Source of the DNA: Alphaproteobacteria bacterium
GTDB taxonomy: Bacteria > Pseudomonadota > Alphaproteobacteria > Puniceispirillales > Puniceispirillaceae
Reading direction: 5' to 3'
DNA: 8,628 nt
Assembly (NCBI GenBank): GCA_022425565.1
Contig: JAKMFG010000028.1
Span: 1-8,628, forward strand
The notes below the pieces were generated by a model. It did not search any database, had not been told where the DNA came from, and saw nothing but the letters and a program-made list of their open reading frames with translations. Below, in pieces: positions 6,838 to 8,628 of this stretch (within the stretch, counting starts at the first letter, position 1; each line of letters begins with the position of its first letter). Position numbers and translations under genes: made by a program.

Positions 6838-7653
6838 ATGACCGAAACAGGTTCCGAAACCACAGCAGGCAACACAGCGTCATCCTTCGCCGAGGACGAG
6901 CCGCGCCAGGATGCGCCCGAACAACTGTCCCTGTTTGTGAATCTTGATGGCTTTGAAGGGCCGATCGACCTGCTTCTGACACTGGCGCGTGAGCAGAAGG
7001 TCGATCTGGCACGCATCGCCATTCTTCCCTTGGCCGAACAGTATCTGGCATTCATCGAAAATGCGCGTCGTCTCGATCTCGAGATTGCCGCTGACTATCT
7101 TGTGATCGCGGCATGGCTGGCCTATCTGAAATCGCGCTTGCTGCTTCCCGAGCCTGAGCCGGAAGCTGCCGAGGAAGTCGTCGATATGACTGACGCGCTT
7201 CGGTACCAGCTTGTCAGACTGGAATCGATGCAGCAGGCCGCAAAGAGACTGATTTCTTTGCCACGCCTCGGTCAGCAGCGTTTCGCGCGCGGTGATAGCG
7301 AGCATTTCGAAAGTGTGACCGAGCCAGTCTGGACAGCGAGCCTGTATGATTTGCTGTCCTGTTACGGCGCGATCCAGTCTGGTGTTGAAAACCGCACATT
7401 GACCATTGCAGCGACACGCCTGTTTTCGGTCGAGGAGGCCACGCAACGGCTTCGTAACCTGATTGGCGACCTGCCGGAATGGGCTGTCCTCGAGACGTTC
7501 CTTCCACCAAACCTGAAGACCGATCTCGACCGGCGTTCAGCGACCGCGTCACATTTTGTCGCCTCGCTGGAACTGGCGCGTGAAGGCATGATACGCTTGC
7601 GACAGGAAAGCAGGTTCGCGCCGCTGTTTCTAAGATCAAGGGATCAATCATGA
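6838..7653 (+). CDS. scpA: segregation and condensation protein A (kleisin)
   Basis: Kleisin subunit that bridges the SMC heads and recruits ScpB, forming the bacterial condensin that organises and separates chromosomes. The 271-residue product has a variable acidic N-terminal 30 residues, the family hallmark DGFEGPIDLLLTLAREQKVD at 37-56, then AADYLVIAAWLAYLKSRLLL at 84-103 (the helical SMC-neck-binding region), a Glu/Pro-rich bend at 104-115, a middle segment that should bind the ScpB dimer, and a C-terminal winged-helix region from about 195 (DLPEWAVLETFLPP onward) ending in SRFAPLFLRS. Length and order are normal. It begins 14 bp after the SPOR stop; a weak GGTGGG overlaps that stop. It shares an ATGA overlap with scpB, so the two subunits are probably made in fixed proportion. 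Confidence 0.95.
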   Translation: MTETGSETTAGNTASSFAEDEPRQDAPEQLSLFVNLDGFEGPIDLLLTLAREQKVDLARIAILPLAEQYLAFIENARRLDLEIAADYLVIAAWLAYLKSRLLLPEPEPEAAEEVVDMTDALRYQLVRLESMQQAAKRLISLPRLGQQRFARGDSEHFESVTEPVWTASLYDLLSCYGAIQSGVENRTLTIAATRLFSVEEATQRLRNLIGDLPEWAVLETFLPPNLKTDLDRRSATASHFVASLELAREGMIRLRQESRFAPLFLRSRDQS

Positions 7654-8393
7654 CAACCGCGACTTTCAATGCCGCACCTGCGCCAGAGCATGATGGTGGC
7701 GACAGCGCAATCGGGGTCTGGGCCGCGACCGTCGAGGCGATCATTTTCGCTTCACCGAAGCCCGTCCGCGCCGTCGAACTGCAGAACCAGTTGCCTGAAG
7801 GCATGGCGCTTGAGACCCTGTTGCCGCTGATCGAGGCACGGTTTGATGACAGTAGTGGCATTGAGTTCTGCCGTATCGGTGATGCCTTTGCCTTCCGCAC
7901 GAGGGCAGAGATTGCGGAACGGCTCAGCCGCACCAAGCAGGTTGAGCGGCCGTTGTCGCGCGCGGCGCTCGAGGTGCTGGCGATCATTGCCTATCACCAG
8001 CCAATTACCCGCGCCGAAATCGAGGAGATCAGAGGCATCAGCCTGTCGCGCGGCACCATCGATATTCTGCTTGAGCTCGGCTGGATCAAGCCACGTGGAC
8101 GAAGGCGTACGCCGGGCAGGCCGCTGACTTGGGGCACTAGCCCGGCCTTTCTTGATCATTTTGGTCTGGCCGATCTTTCCGACCTGCCTGGCATTGACGA
8201 TCTGAAGTCGGCCGGTTTGCTCCGCAAGGGTCAGGTGATCGGCGGCCTTATCGACAGCGTTGATGATGACGATCATGATGCGTTCGACGAGACCGACGGC
8301 GGCGGGGATCCTGATCTTCTGGAAGAGGCCTTTCTCGAGGTGGACGGCGATTTCGGGGATGATGGCGAAGAGGATATGCAGCAAGATGCTTGA
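7650..8393 (+). CDS. scpB: segregation and condensation protein B
   Basis: Dimeric winged-helix partner of ScpA in the SMC condensin complex. The 247-residue product has its first winged helix at about 22-95 ([14 protein letters not shown]..., [11 protein letters not shown]), the second at 100-180, including [20 protein letters not shown] at 103-122, the RG-x-S...[12 protein letters not shown] recognition segment at 128-146 and the GRRRTPGRP wing at 150-158, closing with [14 protein letters not shown] at 167-180. The tail after about 201 is extremely acidic: 22 of residues 202-247 are Asp or Glu and none is Lys or Arg. The ATG overlaps the scpA stop (ATGA) with AAGGGA six bases upstream, indicating translational coupling. 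The final codons overlap the next gene by 8 bp. Confidence 0.95.
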   Translation: MTTATFNAAPAPEHDGGDSAIGVWAATVEAIIFASPKPVRAVELQNQLPEGMALETLLPLIEARFDDSSGIEFCRIGDAFAFRTRAEIAERLSRTKQVERPLSRAALEVLAIIAYHQPITRAEIEEIRGISLSRGTIDILLELGWIKPRGRRRTPGRPLTWGTSPAFLDHFGLADLSDLPGIDDLKSAGLLRKGQVIGGLIDSVDDDDHDAFDETDGGGDPDLLEEAFLEVDGDFGDDGEEDMQQDA

Positions 8394-8628
8394 ATTCCGT
8401 CACATATCCCATGCTTACAACGACACTCCGTCAGTCAAGGATGTCAGCTTCAGCGTCAGCGAAGGCGAAGTTGTGACCCTTCTCGGGCCTTCGGGATGTG
8501 GAAAGACGACATTGCTTCGTCTTGCCGCCGGTCTCGAGCGTCCGCGTCAGGGAGAAATCTGGCTCGATGGCAAGCTGGTGTCCGACGCCGGCATGGTTGT
8601 GGCGCCCGAGACACGCGGCGTCGGTTTC
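8386..8628 (+). CDS. ABC-transporter ATP-binding protein, 3' end cut by window edge (FbpC/PotA-like importer ATPase)
   Basis: Only the first 81 residues are inside the window. They start [13 protein letters not shown] and contain a Walker A motif, GPSGCGKTT at 34-42, followed by [20 protein letters not shown] and PETRGVGF at 74-81, where the Q-loop (VFQ) should follow just beyond the edge. The PE-x-RGVGF lead-in is typical of ATPases of Fe3+, polyamine, sulfate and sugar importers; the segment before it most resembles the ferric-iron (FbpC) group, but the C-terminal substrate-class domain is not visible. The ATG overlaps the scpB end by 8 bp in another frame, with AGAGGA at 8369-8374 eleven bases upstream as ribosome site. 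The frame is open to the last base. Its membrane and solute-binding partners must lie downstream or elsewhere. Confidence 0.9.
   Translation, partial: MLEFRHISHAYNDTPSVKDVSFSVSEGEVVTLLGPSGCGKTTLLRLAAGLERPRQGEIWLDGKLVSDAGMVVAPETRGVGF

Noticed and set aside
6368..7051. Antisense frame across the SPOR-scpA junction
   Set aside because: Crosses two well-supported sense genes and has no recognisable domain; treated as a GC-driven shadow.
1..8628. A novel defence, mobile or secretion system in the window
   Set aside because: Every substantial stretch is accounted for by recognisable housekeeping families; no transposase, integrase, CRISPR repeats, toxin-antitoxin pair or att-like repeats were seen.

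Overview
The window is a tightly packed stretch of bacterial chromosome (GC clearly above half by eye) with almost no non-coding DNA. The gene order erpA/xth facing away from dgt-argS-SPOR-scpA-scpB is a familiar arrangement in Alphaproteobacteria. The proteins fit that assignment: a dGTPase-like HD protein with the GHTPFGHAGE block, a SPOR protein with a DPGG-type motif after its membrane segment, and ScpB with a GRRRTPGRP loop. I place it as an alphaproteobacterium outside the well-studied Rhizobiales/Caulobacter pattern, because nagZ and the tat genes that often sit in this cluster are absent. Genus cannot be told from the sequence.

Layout. Bases 1-1556 (+) hold the 3' part of an IlvD/Edd-family dehydratase that starts before the window; it is not a standard ilvD. 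It converges, with 22 bp between stop codons, on a two-gene minus-strand unit: erpA (A-type Fe-S carrier) followed 4 bp later by xth (exodeoxyribonuclease III). A short non-coding stretch of about 230 bp (2756-2987) carries plausible back-to-back promoters, one for erpA-xth and one for the plus-strand operon. From 2988 to the right edge runs a six-gene plus-strand operon: dgt, argS, SPOR protein, scpA, scpB and the start of an ABC-transporter ATPase. Junctions are +3, +5, +14, -4 and -8 bp, so co-transcription and partial translational coupling are very likely.

How the genes fit together. The operon joins dNTP hydrolysis (Dgt), arginyl-tRNA charging (ArgS), a septal peptidoglycan-binding protein (SPOR) and the two accessory subunits of SMC condensin (ScpA/ScpB): housekeeping for growth, chromosome segregation and division. 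The minus-strand pair links Fe-S assembly to DNA repair. The terminal ATPase resembles the Fe3+/polyamine importer class and replaces the tat genes seen at this point in many relatives.

I see no mobile element, CRISPR array, tRNA/rRNA, phage gene or defence system. The points most worth a second look are the unusual CDKPPVG active-site motif and altered C-terminus of the IlvD-like enzyme, the altered gene order around scpAB, the HAAH version of the ArgRS signature, a 22% GC island across the argS start, and two independent 12-bp tandem duplications in the N-terminal coding parts of the genes either side of the divergent promoter.
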